Below, piece after piece: positions 1 to 9,611 of a stretch of DNA of 64,000 nucleotides (positions are counted from its first letter, which is position 1; the number at the start of each line of letters is the position of its first letter). The DNA comes from Sinorhizobium shofinae (lineage in GTDB: Bacteria > Pseudomonadota > Alphaproteobacteria > Rhizobiales > Rhizobiaceae): positions 45,831-109,830 of the forward strand of contig MBFK01000104.1 of the NCBI GenBank assembly GCA_001704765.1. The letters are read 5' to 3'. A program made the translations under genes and the position numbers. The notes beneath the pieces were generated by a model. That model had not been told where the DNA came from and searched no databases. It saw nothing but the letters and a program-made list of their open reading frames with translations.

Positions 1-1
1 T

Positions 2-1267
2 TCCTGGAACGTCTCGGCCATGCCGAACACCAAGAACCAGCGCGCCGACCAAGTCTTAAGCAAGGTCGCCGGCTATGCGGAAGTGAGCGGCGGCAGCGCC
101 AAGGAAATTTCCGGCATCGCGACGCCCGACAAGGCGACCGTCGTCGTGACGCTCAGCGAAGCGGACCCAATCTTCTTCATGCGTCTCGCCAACCACATCG
201 CACCGATCACCAAGGCCGAGCAGTCGCGCGGCGAGGATGGCGAGGAGATCGCCGATTGGTACATGCCTGACAATGGCGCCGTCTATTCCGGGCCTTTCAA
301 GCTCACGGCGATCGACATAGATGCCGGCACCCTGACCTTCGAACCCAACGAGAATTTCTTTGGTCCGAAGCCGAAGCTCGCCCGCATCGAGATCAGTTCG
401 ATCGAGGACAACGTCACGGCGACGTCGCTCCTGAAATCCGGCGAATTCAATGCCCACACGGAACTCGTCACCTCGACGATCATCCAGGACCTTGGGCCGG
501 AATTCGCCGCGGGCCCGATCATCCCGACGAGCCAGCATTTCTGGTTCAACACAGCGCGTAAGCCGATGGACGATCCGAAGGTGCGCGAGGCGCTGATCCG
601 CGCCGTCGATCGCGACGGCCTGATGAAGGCCTCCTTCCCCGACGGTCCGCACAAGAAGACGGACCAGATCCTGAACTCCGTGCCCGGCGCCGACAATTCC
701 GGCTTCGAGCCCTATCCCTACGATCCGGAGGGCGCCAAGAAGCTGCTTGCCGAGTCGAGCTATGGCGGACCGGAGAAACTGCCGAAGCTTCTCTTCGTCG
801 GGATTTCCGGCCCGGCGATCGAAGCGGCGGCACAGTTCATCGCCGAGCAATGGCGCCAGAACCTCGGCATTTCGGCCGTCGACATGAAGCCACAGCAGGA
901 CGCCTACGCCGGTCCCGACCAGAATGCGGTACAGATTTTCCGCGACGACGTCGGCACGCGCGTGCCGGATGCCGTCTCCTACCTGCAAGGCTCGATCGCC
1001 TCGACCTCCTCGAACGCCCAGAACAAGCTCGGCGGCTACAAGAACGAGAAGGTCGACAGCCTGCTCAAGGAAGCATCGACAAAGGCGGCCGACGATCCGC
1101 AGCGTGTGGCGCTCGCCCAGGAAGCGCAAAAGGCCTTCCGCGACGACTGGGCCTTCATCCCCTGGTATGCTCAGGCGATGTCGCGCTGGGCCACCGCCGA
1201 GGTCAAGGGCATCGACAAGAACCTCGACTGGCAGGTGGCAAAGCCGTGGGAGATTTCGGTCGGCTGA
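2..1267 (+). CDS. ABC transporter periplasmic substrate-binding protein (family 5), 5'-truncated by window edge
   Basis: C-terminal part of a DppA/OppA-type solute-binding protein. The frame is already open at base 2, so the start and signal peptide lie outside the window; the ATG at 20 is internal. Family traits seen are the NENFFGPKPKLARIEI strand region, the segment HFWFNTARKPMDDPKVREAL typical of family 5 (residues that line the ligand cleft), and a C-terminal FIPWYAQAM stretch. It delivers a peptide-like or other large polar ligand to the permeases encoded downstream. The DUF1537-type kinase gene in the same operon suggests a sugar-acid-containing ligand rather than a peptide, but this is inference. 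Spacing to the next gene is about 230 bp and holds strong hairpins. Confidence 0.9.
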   Translation, partial: SWNVSAMPNTKNQRADQVLSKVAGYAEVSGGSAKEISGIATPDKATVVVTLSEADPIFFMRLANHIAPITKAEQSRGEDGEEIADWYMPDNGAVYSGPFKLTAIDIDAGTLTFEPNENFFGPKPKLARIEISSIEDNVTATSLLKSGEFNAHTELVTSTIIQDLGPEFAAGPIIPTSQHFWFNTARKPMDDPKVREALIRAVDRDGLMKASFPDGPHKKTDQILNSVPGADNSGFEPYPYDPEGAKKLLAESSYGGPEKLPKLLFVGISGPAIEAAAQFIAEQWRQNLGISAVDMKPQQDAYAGPDQNAVQIFRDDVGTRVPDAVSYLQGSIASTSSNAQNKLGGYKNEKVDSLLKEASTKAADDPQRVALAQEAQKAFRDDWAFIPWYAQAMSRWATAEVKGIDKNLDWQVAKPWEISVG

Positions 1268-1307
1268 CACTGGCCGACCACGTTCGACCGTAACGGGGAC
1301 GACCTGC

Positions 1308-1329
1308 GCGAAGGCCCTCAGGCCTTCGC
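1308..1329 (+). other. Intercistronic hairpin after the binding-protein gene
   Basis: GCGAAGGCC, loop CTCA, then GGCCTTCGC: a perfect 9-bp stem 40 bases after the binding-protein stop. No T-run follows, so it is more likely an mRNA-stabilising or processing structure than a full terminator. Such structures often keep the binding-protein message more abundant than the permease message. Confidence 0.55.
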
Positions 1330-1380
1330 CCTCATTTAAGCGCATGGGCCGAGAACTTCGTCTTCCAAGCGGTCCTCGCG

Positions 1381-1417
1381 CAAAGAGGCCGGTCCGCGAG
1401 CCCCTCTTTGGGGCTCG
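1381..1417 (+). promoter_or_regulatory. Two mutually exclusive hairpins upstream of the permease gene
   Basis: CAAAGAGG (1381-1388) can pair with CCTCTTTG (1403-1410). Alternatively CGAGCCCC (1397-1404) pairs with GGGGCTCG (1410-1417). The two stems overlap and cannot form together, a layout compatible with an attenuator or RNA switch between the binding-protein and permease genes. No ligand or protein target can be named. Confidence 0.35.
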
Positions 1418-1498
1418 GCGCCGGTGAAAAGCAAGGCATGACGTCCGGAGACCATTCCATCCAGGCTCTACCGGCACCATGCGGGAGGAATGAGCGAC

Positions 1499-2455
1499 AT
1501 GCTGCGTTACGTCGCGATGCGATTTGCCATCTGGATACCATCGGTTCTCCTGGTGATGATGGCCGTCTATGCCCTGGCGTTTTATGGCGCCGGCGACCCG
1601 ATCAAGCTGATCTTCCTGAGAGCCCCGGGCGACGTTGCCTATAATCCGGAACGGATCGAGGCGATCCGCGAAAGCGCCGGGCTGAACAAACCTTTCATCG
1701 AGCAGTTCGGCTACTACGTATGGAACCTGATCCAGGGTGATTTCGGCAATTCGCTGACCTCCGGGCGCTCCGTCTGGGCCATGGTCAAGGCGGCAGCTCC
1801 GGTCTCCTTCAAGCTGGCGCTCTGCGCCATCGTCCTGACCGCGCTCGTTGCAATTCCGCTCGGCATGATCGCGGCGCTCAACCAGAACCGCCGTCTCGAC
1901 TACATCATTCTGGGCTCGGCACTCTTCCTCTGGGCCATCCCGGCCTATGTCGCAGGGCCGCTGCTGATGGTCGGCCTCATCGTTCTTCTGCCTGGCGTCA
2001 ACGTGCCCTACGGCTGGGGCGGCGTGTTCGACATCCGCATTATCCTGCCGCTGATCGTGCTTGCCTTCCAGCCGATCGCCCTCATCATTCGCCAGACGCG
2101 GGCTGCGGTCATCGAGGTGCTTTCCGAGGATTTCGTCCGCACCGCACGGGCGAAGGGCGTGCCGGAAATCGTCGTCGCGATTAAGCATATCCTGCGGCCA
2201 GTCCTGACGCCGGTCGTCACCCAGCTCGGTCTCATCATGATCACGATCGTCAACGGCGCGATCTTCGTGGAACTCGTCTTCGGCCTCCCGGGCCTCGGCC
2301 GACTGACGGTCAAGGCGCTGACCAATTCCGATTATCCGGTGATCCTGGCGATCACGCTCATCGGTTCGTTCCTGGTGATGATTTCCAATCTGCTGGTCGA
2401 CATCCTCTATCCGCTGCTCGACCCGCGCGCCGTCGATGCTAAGAGGAGCCGCTGA
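1499..2455 (+). CDS. ABC transporter permease, DppB/OppB type
   Basis: Inner-membrane permease of 318 residues that pairs with the following DppC-type permease. It has the usual N-terminal MLRYVAMRFAIWIPS helix, a large periplasmic loop after it, and the cytoplasmic coupling segment EDFVRTARAKGVPE (EAA loop) that docks on the ATPases. The ATG at 1499 is preferred over the one at 1490 because GGAGG (1484-1488) sits at a normal distance from it and almost touches the earlier ATG. The stop is one base before the next start, so the two permeases are probably translated together. Confidence 0.92.
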   Translation: MLRYVAMRFAIWIPSVLLVMMAVYALAFYGAGDPIKLIFLRAPGDVAYNPERIEAIRESAGLNKPFIEQFGYYVWNLIQGDFGNSLTSGRSVWAMVKAAAPVSFKLALCAIVLTALVAIPLGMIAALNQNRRLDYIILGSALFLWAIPAYVAGPLLMVGLIVLLPGVNVPYGWGGVFDIRIILPLIVLAFQPIALIIRQTRAAVIEVLSEDFVRTARAKGVPEIVVAIKHILRPVLTPVVTQLGLIMITIVNGAIFVELVFGLPGLGRLTVKALTNSDYPVILAITLIGSFLVMISNLLVDILYPLLDPRAVDAKRSR

Positions 2456-2456
2456 C

Positions 2457-3412
2457 ATGTCCGTCGTTCAAGCCCAGCCCGCCCCTCTTGCCGAAGAAGC
2501 TCCAGTCAGCCTGTGGCGTGATGCCTGGTACCGGCTGAAACGGAACCGGCTGGCGATCTTTGGCCTCTTCGTTATCGCTCTGCTCGCTTTCACCGCCCTG
2601 TTCGGCCCGTATCTTACGCCCTACGACTTCCTCGGGCAGGATCTAGAAGCGCGCAATCAGGCGCCGTCGCTCGCCCACCTGTTCGGCACCGATGATCTCG
2701 GGCGCGACGTCTTCAGCCGTGTCGTCTACGGGACGCGAACCGCCTTTCTCGTTGCCGTCGTGGTGACAACCATCGCGCTTGCCATCGGGACGACGCTCGG
2801 CGCGATCGCCGGTTTCTTCGGCAATCCGTTCGACCGCGTGATCATGTGGCTGACCGACGTCACCATGTCGGTGCCGAACCTGCTTCTCGTTGTCGTGATC
2901 AACGCTTCGCTGAAGACACCGATCGCGCAATGGATGGAGGCACGCTATCTTGAAACGCTCAATCCCTTCTATCGCGAGACGGTCTGGATCGATTTCCTCC
3001 TGGTGTTCGGCTCCATGGCGCTGATCTCCTGGCCGCCCTACGCGCGCCTGGTGCGCGCCCAGGTGCTCTCGATCCGCAGCCGCCCCTATATCACGGCAGC
3101 GCAGGCACTCGGCCTTTCCAACCGGATCATTCTGATGCGCTACGTGGTTCCGAACGCACTCGGACCGTTGATCGTCGCGGTCAGCGCCGGCCTTGGCACG
3201 GCGATGGTGCTCGAAAGCGCCTTCTCGTTCCTCGGCGTCGGGGTCAATCCGCCGACACCGAGCTGGGGCAACATGATCTCGGACGGCTTGCGCGTCTGGC
3301 AGCACTACCCGCATCTGCTTGCGGCACCCGCCGCCGTCCTCGGTCTCGCATCCGTCGCCTTCTCGTTCCTCGGCGACGGCCTCAACGATGCTCTGAACCC
3401 GCGAGGCAGCAA

Positions 3413-3416
<4 letters not shown>
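2457..3416 (+). CDS. ABC transporter permease, DppC/OppC type
   Basis: Second permease of the importer, 319 residues, with the family N-terminus WRDAWYRLKRNRLAIFGLFV and the motif HLFGTDDLGRDVFSRVVYG that marks DppC/OppC proteins. The EAA coupling loop reads ITAAQALGLSNRIILMRYVV. The start at 2457 has GAGGAG (2443-2448) upstream; an in-frame ATG at 2436 lies inside the preceding gene and is less likely. The end overlaps the ATPase gene by ATGA. Confidence 0.92.
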
Positions 3417-4416
<1,000 letters not shown>

Positions 4417-4417
<1 letters not shown>

Positions 4418-5400
4418 TGGGTGCTCAACCTCTTCTCAAGATCGAAAACCTGGTCAAGCACTTCCACGTCCGGCTTGGCGCCTTCGGTGAACGGTCGGCG
4501 ACCGTGCACGCGCTCGACGACGTCAGCCTCGATATTCTCGAGGGCGAGACTTTGAGCCTCGTCGGCGAATCCGGCTGCGGCAAGTCCACCACCGGATTCA
4601 CCATCCTGAACCTGCATCGGGCGACCTCCGGCAAGGTTCTTTATAGGGGGCAGGACCTAACCGCTCTCGACGAGAAGCGGATGCGGCCGTTCCGGCGCGA
4701 TCTGCAGATCGTTTTCCAGGATCCCTATTCGACGCTCAATCCGCGCATGACCGTCGGCGAGGCGATCGGCGAGCCGATCCTCTTCCACAAGCTCGCGACC
4801 AAGGCCGAACTCGACGGAAAGGTCGCGGCGCTGCTAACCGATGTCGGCCTGCCGCCGCGCTTTGCCTCACGCTATCCGCACGAGCTTTCCGGCGGTCAGC
4901 GCCAACGCGTGGTGATCGCCCGGGCGCTGGCATGCCAGCCAAAATTCATCGTCTGCGACGAGGCGATTTCGGCGCTTGACGTGTCGATACAGGCCCAGAT
5001 CATCAACCTGCTCCTCGATCTGCAGGAGAAATACGGGCTCACCTACCTCTTCATCGCCCACGACCTTGCTGTCGTACGGCATATCTCGACACGCGTCGGC
5101 GTCATGTATCTCGGCCGTCTGGCAGAGCTTGCCAGCCGCGACGAGCTCTTCGAGACGCCCCTCCATCCCTATACGAAGGCGCTGCTTTCTGCGGTGCCGG
5201 AGACCGATCCGGAACATGAGCGCAACCGCAAGCGGCAAATCCTGGAAGGCGACGTGCCGAGCCCGCTCGCCCCGCCCTCAGGCTGTCGCTTCCATACGCG
5301 TTGCCCGATCGCCATGGAGGTCTGCCGCCGGGTGGTTCCGAAGTGGAAGGAGGCACGTCCGGGGCATCTCGTCGCCTGCCACGCGGTGAACGGCGAATAG
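4417..5400 (+). CDS. ABC transporter ATPase, DppF/OppF type
   Basis: Second ATPase, 327 residues from the ATG at 4417 that overlaps the previous stop. Walker [11 protein letters not shown]-loop [11 protein letters not shown], signature LSGGQRQR, Walker [15 protein letters not shown] and H-loop FIAHDLAVV are intact, and the C-terminus has [14 protein letters not shown] as in DppF. It acts with the DppD-type subunit as a heterodimer. A longer frame begins at 4282 but would run through the end of the preceding gene. The kinase gene follows after four bases. Confidence 0.93.
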
Positions 5401-5404
5401 AGCC

Positions 5405-6481
5405 ATGGCCATTCGCGTCGCCATCGTTGCCGATGACCTGACGGGCGCTCTCGATACCGGAACGCCCTTCGTCGACGCGGGCCTGAGGGTGGCCGTGGCG
5501 CTCGACGTCGGCGCGGTCGAGGCGGCGATTGCGACGGGCGCGGAGGTCGTCGTCGTCAATACGGTCTCGCGCGCGCTCGATCCCCTCCAGGCTGCAGACC
5601 GCGTCAGGCAGTCAACGGCCGCGCTCTGCCGCGCCTCGCCTGAGTTCGTCCTGAAGAAGATCGACTCGCGGCTCAAGGGCAATGTCGCGGCCGAGAGCGA
5701 AGCGCTTGCCCTTGCCATTGGCCGCCACCGCTTGATGGTCGCTCCTGCCGTGCCCGACCAGGGACGCTATACCCGTGAAGCCCATGTCGTCGGCTTCGGC
5801 GTTGCCGAGCCGCTGCCGATAGCGCCTCTCTTCTCCGGTCGCGCAATAGACGTTCAGATCGCCGACGCGGCCTCCGAGAAAGACCTCGATGGCATTGTCG
5901 AAAGTTTGGACTGGTCGACGGCCATCGCGGTAGGGGCACGCGGCCTTGGGTGTGCGGTTGCCCGACGGCTTGCCCGGCATTCGTCGCCCACACCTTTCGA
6001 GCCTTCGCTGCGGACGCTCTTTGCCTTCGGCTCGCGCGACCCGATCACCGAGGCGCAGATGGCGGTGCTCCTCGAAAGCAGCCTTATCGCCAGTCACCGC
6101 GATGCACCGGCCGGTCACGTGCCGGCCGACGGCCAGCCGGCACGGCTGCCAATGCTTCTGAGATGCACGGGCGCGTTAACCGACGCTCAGGAAACAGTGG
6201 CAGAACGCTTTGGCGGGGGCGTTTCGCGCATCGTCGCCACCACCATGCCCGACATGCTGATGATGGGCGGCGGAGACACGGCCTATGCTATTTTGCATTC
6301 GCTGGGTGCTCGCGTCCTCTTGCCGAAGGGCGAGATCGAGGCGGGTATTCCCTGGCTCGAGACAACGCGCCCGGACGGCGGGCGGATGCGCTGCGCGGTG
6401 AAGTCGGGGGGCTTTGGCAATTCGCAATCTCTGCTAAAGGTTTTGCAGGATGCGCCGGATTTGCGGTACGTCGGGCGATGA
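5405..6481 (+). CDS. Four-carbon acid sugar kinase family protein (DUF1537 / OtnK type)
   Basis: Cytoplasmic kinase of the family that phosphorylates sugar acids such as threonate, erythronate or related compounds. It carries the N-terminal signature ADDLTGALDTGTPF (residues 10-23), the KKIDSRLKGN segment that contributes to substrate binding, and the C-terminal nucleotide-binding GGGDTAYAILHSLG near residue 290. At 358 residues it is shorter than many members (around 420). It lies four bases after the importer ATPase gene and overlaps the GntR gene by ATGA, so importer, kinase and regulator form one unit. The usual pathway partners (PdxA2-type dehydrogenase, OtnC aldolase) are not in the window, so the exact substrate is open. 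Confidence 0.82.
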   Translation: MAIRVAIVADDLTGALDTGTPFVDAGLRVAVALDVGAVEAAIATGAEVVVVNTVSRALDPLQAADRVRQSTAALCRASPEFVLKKIDSRLKGNVAAESEALALAIGRHRLMVAPAVPDQGRYTREAHVVGFGVAEPLPIAPLFSGRAIDVQIADAASEKDLDGIVESLDWSTAIAVGARGLGCAVARRLARHSSPTPFEPSLRTLFAFGSRDPITEAQMAVLLESSLIASHRDAPAGHVPADGQPARLPMLLRCTGALTDAQETVAERFGGGVSRIVATTMPDMLMMGGGDTAYAILHSLGARVLLPKGEIEAGIPWLETTRPDGGRMRCAVKSGGFGNSQSLLKVLQDAPDLRYVGR

Positions 6482-7257
6482 ACAGGATGGATAAGAGAAT
6501 GACGGAGAATGTCGGCGTTGGCCAGGAGGCGGCAGCCGAAGCGAAAACCGAACGCGGCAAGTCGGTAAAGCTCGTCGACCGCGTCTTCGACCAATTGCAC
6601 GAGCGGATTCGCACCGGCAACTATGCCCCGGATTCGCGGCTTCCGGGCGAACACGAACTCGCGTCGATGCTGGGCGTTTCCCGCCCTGTCGTGCGCGACG
6701 CGCTTGGTCGCCTGCGCGAGCAGGGCTTGATCTATTCGCGCCAGGGGGCCGGCACCTTTGTCAGTGCCCAGGTCTCGGCCGCCGCCCAGCTTGCCTATTC
6801 ACCCGTCAAGTCGATCGCCGACATCCAGCGTTGTTATGAATTCCGCCTGACGATCGAGCCCGCCGCTGCCTATTACGCCGCCCAGCGACGCGATGAGGCG
6901 GCGATCGCCAGGATTGCGGCGGCGCTTGCCGAACTTCGCGAGGCCACCAGCCATCAGCTGCATCGCACCGATGCCGACTTCCTCTTTCACAAGGCGGTCG
7001 CGGAAGCGGCGAACAACCACTACTACACCGCCTCGCTCGAAGCCTTAAGGGCCCACATTGCCGTTGGCATGCACCTTCATGGTCTATCGCTGATGGGCCC
7101 GCGGCCCGGCCTGGAACAGGTCTACGAGGAACACCGCCAGATCTACCGCGCCGTTCAAGAGGGCCGCGCCGAAGACGCCCGCGAGCTGATGCGCAAACAC
7201 CTCGAAGGTTCGCGCGATCGGCTCTTCGAGGGCAGGGTCCTCGATCTTTCCTTCTAG
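6478..7257 (+). CDS. GntR-family transcriptional regulator, FadR subfamily (FCD domain)
   Basis: Probable ligand-responsive regulator of the upstream transporter-kinase operon. The winged-helix domain occupies about residues 30-95, with LASMLGVSRPVVRDAL as recognition region and GAGTFVSAQ closing the wing. The all-helical FCD domain follows, with FRLTIEPAAA and the metal-ligand-like histidines in DADFLFHKAVAEAANN and EEHRQIYRAV. The ATG at 6478 overlaps the kinase stop; ATGs at 6487 and 6499 are alternatives and none has a strong ribosome site. FCD regulators in such operons usually bind an intermediate of the pathway. Confidence 0.9.
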   Translation: MNRMDKRMTENVGVGQEAAAEAKTERGKSVKLVDRVFDQLHERIRTGNYAPDSRLPGEHELASMLGVSRPVVRDALGRLREQGLIYSRQGAGTFVSAQVSAAAQLAYSPVKSIADIQRCYEFRLTIEPAAAYYAAQRRDEAAIARIAAALAELREATSHQLHRTDADFLFHKAVAEAANNHYYTASLEALRAHIAVGMHLHGLSLMGPRPGLEQVYEEHRQIYRAVQEGRAEDARELMRKHLEGSRDRLFEGRVLDLSF

Positions 7258-7281
7258 GCCGGAAGAAAACTAGGCGATACG

Positions 7282-7307
7282 AAAAAGCCCGGCACAGAGT
7301 GCCGGGC
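7282..7307 (-). terminator. Rho-independent terminator of the NarK-type gene
   Basis: On the minus strand GCCCGGCAC, loop TCT, GTGCCGGGC is followed by TTTTT: a 9-bp perfect GC-rich stem with a U-tract, 113 bases after the transporter stop at 7420. The stem may also stop transcripts arriving from the convergent GntR gene. Confidence 0.8.
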
Positions 7308-7419
7308 AGGAAGCAGGGTCTTGGCAATCCCTGCAGGGAAGCGACGTATGTCGAGAGAAGCGAGGATCTCGGGCGGCTGCAGTCACTCCTGATCCTGCAG
7401 CCGCGCCGTCCTTCAGTGG

Positions 7420-8682
7420 CTATCGCACAAAGGCACCGGCCGGCGCACCCTCAACGGCACGCCGCTTGAACTGGCGGATCGACGCGTTCATCCAGACCAA
7501 CGAGATCGCGACGATCGCAAAGAGCAGCATGAAACAGCTCGACCAGAGGCCGGTCCAGTCCTTCAGGAAACCGAAGGCGACGGGCAGGATGAAGCCGCCG
7601 AGACCGCCCATCATGCCGACGACGCCGCCGACGGCGCCGACATGCTCCGGATAATAGGCGGGAATGTGCTTGTAGACGGCCGCCTTGCCCAGGCTCATCA
7701 CGAAGCCGAGCACGAAGGTAACGCCGACGAAGACAATCGGAGTAATGTGGAGCACGCCGCGGCCCTCAGGCACGGAGAGAATGAGCGTTGCCACGGCGGA
7801 CACGGCGAACATCGCATACATGATCTTGCGCGCGCCGATCCTGTCGGAAAGCGCGCCGCCATAGGCGCGGAAAATGCTGCCGGGAATGGAGTAGGCCGCG
7901 GCGATCATGCCCGCCGTCTCGATGTTGAAACCGTATACGCCAACGAGGTAACGCGGCAGCCACAGCGCCAGGGCGACAAAGCCGCCGAAGGCGAAGAAAT
8001 AGTAAAGCGAGAAGCGCCAGACCTGGACATTCTTGAGCGGGGCGAATTCGCTGAGGAAGCTCTTGCGCGGCTGGCTCACCTTGCGGCGGGCACGGAACTG
8101 CGGGTCGTCTTCGGTCGAGAACCAGAAGACGATGGCCGTCAGCAAGAGCCCGGCGGCCCAGACTTGCGCGACGGTCTGCCAGCCATAGGCGACGAGAACA
8201 AGCGGCGCGAGGAACTTGGTCACCGCCGCGCCGACATTGCCGGCACCGAAGATGCCTAGCGCCGTACCCTGCTTTTCCGGTGGGAAGAAGGGCGAGACAT
8301 AAGCGACGCCGACGGCGAAGGAGCCGCCCGCAAGACCGACGCCAAGGCCGGCGAGCAGCATTTCAGGGAAGGTCGCCGCATGGGCGAGGAGGAAGGTCGA
8401 CAGTGCGGCCGCCAGCATGGTGACCGTATAGACGAGCCGGCCGCCATAGCGGTTGGTCCAGATGCCGAGCACGATACGGATCAGGGAGCCGGTGAGGATC
8501 GGCATGCCGATCAAAAGGCCGAACTGCGCTTCGCTAAGGCCAAGCTCCTCCTTGATGCGCACGCCGATGATGGAAAAAATCGTCCACACGGCAAAACAGA
8601 TGGTGAAAGCGGCCGTGGAGACCCACAGGGCGCGGCCCTGTTCCTTTGCAGAGATCTTCTGTGTCTGGTGAACAGCGGACAT
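7420..8682 (-). CDS. narK: Nitrate/nitrite transporter, MFS NarK/NNP family
   Basis: Twelve-helix MFS protein of 420 residues. The first nitrate signature is visible in helix 5 (AGGSFAVGVAYVSPFFPPE) and the second in helix 11 (GVVGMMGGLGGFILP), both diagnostic of the NNP family. The length matches NarK1-type proteins. The start has GGGAG six bases upstream. It stands alone: no nitrate reductase or denitrification gene is adjacent, so it may serve assimilation, nitrite export or respiration encoded elsewhere. A hairpin terminator follows. The upstream region contains a short perfect dyad but no convincing FNR or NnrR box. Confidence 0.85.
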   Translation of the reverse strand: MSAVHQTQKISAKEQGRALWVSTAAFTICFAVWTIFSIIGVRIKEELGLSEAQFGLLIGMPILTGSLIRIVLGIWTNRYGGRLVYTVTMLAAALSTFLLAHAATFPEMLLAGLGVGLAGGSFAVGVAYVSPFFPPEKQGTALGIFGAGNVGAAVTKFLAPLVLVAYGWQTVAQVWAAGLLLTAIVFWFSTEDDPQFRARRKVSQPRKSFLSEFAPLKNVQVWRFSLYYFFAFGGFVALALWLPRYLVGVYGFNIETAGMIAAAYSIPGSIFRAYGGALSDRIGARKIMYAMFAVSAVATLILSVPEGRGVLHITPIVFVGVTFVLGFVMSLGKAAVYKHIPAYYPEHVGAVGGVVGMMGGLGGFILPVAFGFLKDWTGLWSSCFMLLFAIVAISLVWMNASIRQFKRRAVEGAPAGAFVR

Positions 8683-9024
8683 AGCTTCTCCCGGCGCAAC
8701 AGCGCCATTCGATCGTTGATCCTGGAAATGCCCCGAACAAAGCTCCTCGCTTGATCAGCGATCGGCGCTTCTACCGTGCTTAAGCAACTTTGCTTCTGGT
8801 GCGCGACATTGGGCACCACCGGCGGTCTGCTCGGGCTCGCGATTACAGATGCAAGCGACGTGCCAACCGGCACAATTCCATAAAAAGGGAACAAATTCAC
8901 CGGCGCATCAGAACCGACTTCGTGATGCCGTTCTTGAAGTGGGCAAAAATTAGCCTGCACTTGGCACACTGCTTAAATAACAGGCACGACCATCCCTCGG
9001 CTCCTAACGCGGTTCCGCTAAACC
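8683..9024. other. 342-bp intergenic region between narK-type gene and acetyltransferase relic
   Basis: No coding frame here looks real. It should hold the promoter of the minus-strand transporter. The only clear element is AAGCAA-CT-TTGCTT at 8782-8795, about 100 bp upstream of the transporter start. The stretch 8870-9000 is more A/T-rich than its surroundings. Confidence 0.5.
8782..8795. promoter_or_regulatory. Short perfect inverted repeat upstream of the NarK-type gene
   Basis: AAGCAA-CT-TTGCTT is a perfect 6-bp dyad with a 2-base centre. The position suits an operator for a dimeric regulator acting on the minus-strand transporter. It matches neither the FNR nor the NnrR consensus, so the regulator is unknown. 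Confidence 0.3.
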
Positions 9025-9446
9025 GTGGATATGATAAGCGGCCGCGGCGCTATCTGCCGTGAGATCACGTCGGAGCTTTCCGACTGGTTCACCGAGCCGG
9101 CGGTGATCGAAGCCTGCACCGAGGCCGAGACCTTGCCGGCCTTAGCATGCATGGACGAAGGCAAGGTTGCCGGCTTCGTTGCGCTCAGGAGCATTCGCCG
9201 CGGCGACCGAAATCGCTCGCGCCGGCAATACCACGGCAATGGGGTCGGAAGAGCGCTGTTGAAGGCGGCCGAACAGTTCGCGCGCGGCCGCGGCTCGCGG
9301 CTCCTGACCGTCAAGCCCCTGGCGCCACGGTGGCAGAGACGGGCCGCAATACGAAGCCACGCGCGCCTTCTACTATCGCAACGGCTTCATCCCGGCGGAG
9401 ATTTTGCCCACCCTCTGGCACGAAGCGCCCCTGACTCTTTCTCGTG
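9025..9446 (+). pseudogene. GNAT-family N-acetyltransferase, frameshifted relic
   Basis: The fold can be read only by changing frame. The first frame gives VAGFVALRS and then QYHGNGVGRALLKAAEQFA, the acetyl-CoA-binding Q/RxxGxG/A motif. Between these two the sequence makes better sense one frame over (ATEIARA). After RLLTVK the expected C-terminus is again in other frames, as ATVAETGRN and then ATRAFYYRNGFIPAEILP. At least three indels are needed to rebuild it, so it is not functional. It sits beside the TonB-receptor stub at the edge of the EPS locus, in a decaying boundary zone. Confidence 0.75.
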
Positions 9447-9531
9447 AAACGGCTGTGAGGAGACCGACAGGGCTCAAGGTTCATGGCCGATCGAGCGCCG
9501 TGGGCCCCTTCCGACGCATGGCGCTTTCAAC

Positions 9532-9611
9532 GTTACCAGCGGTATTTGAGCGAAGCGGTGACGTTGCGGCCCTGGCTCAGGTAGCAAAAGCCCTCGTTGC
9601 AGCGCGTTTCG
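9532..9611 (-). pseudogene. C-terminal stub of a TonB-dependent (siderophore-type) receptor
   Basis: The minus strand reads CNEGFCYLSQGRNVTASLKY followed by RW and a stop at 9532-9534. This is the typical last beta-strand of TonB-dependent siderophore receptors, ending in the terminal aromatic residue needed for outer-membrane assembly. Upstream, the same frame runs straight into the end of the GH16 gene (stop at 9612-9614) and the rest of the receptor is missing. About 25 codons of receptor therefore remain, cut by the sequence that carries the GH16 gene. A rearrangement breakpoint near 9612 is inferred. Confidence 0.7.

Noticed and set aside
56..2458. An 800-codon open frame on the minus strand
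   Set aside because: It lies antisense to the binding-protein and permease genes, its translation is Arg/Asp/His-rich without any domain, and plus-strand frames have clear family motifs. Typical of high-GC antisense frames; the same applies to 19968-21572(-), 34092-35288(-) and 55732-57291(+).
7642..8259. Open frame of 205 codons antisense to the NarK-type gene
   Set aside because: It mirrors the transmembrane gene codon by codon and shows no family features or ribosome site.
8745..8775. Possible FNR box (TTGATCAGCGATCGG) upstream of the NarK-type gene
   Set aside because: The half-sites are five, not four, bases apart and the second half does not match ATCAA.
8962..8985. Possible sigma-54 promoter (TTGGCACACTGCTTAA)
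   Set aside because: The GG/GC spacing is wrong and the -12 element lacks TTGC. The only downstream gene is a decayed acetyltransferase.
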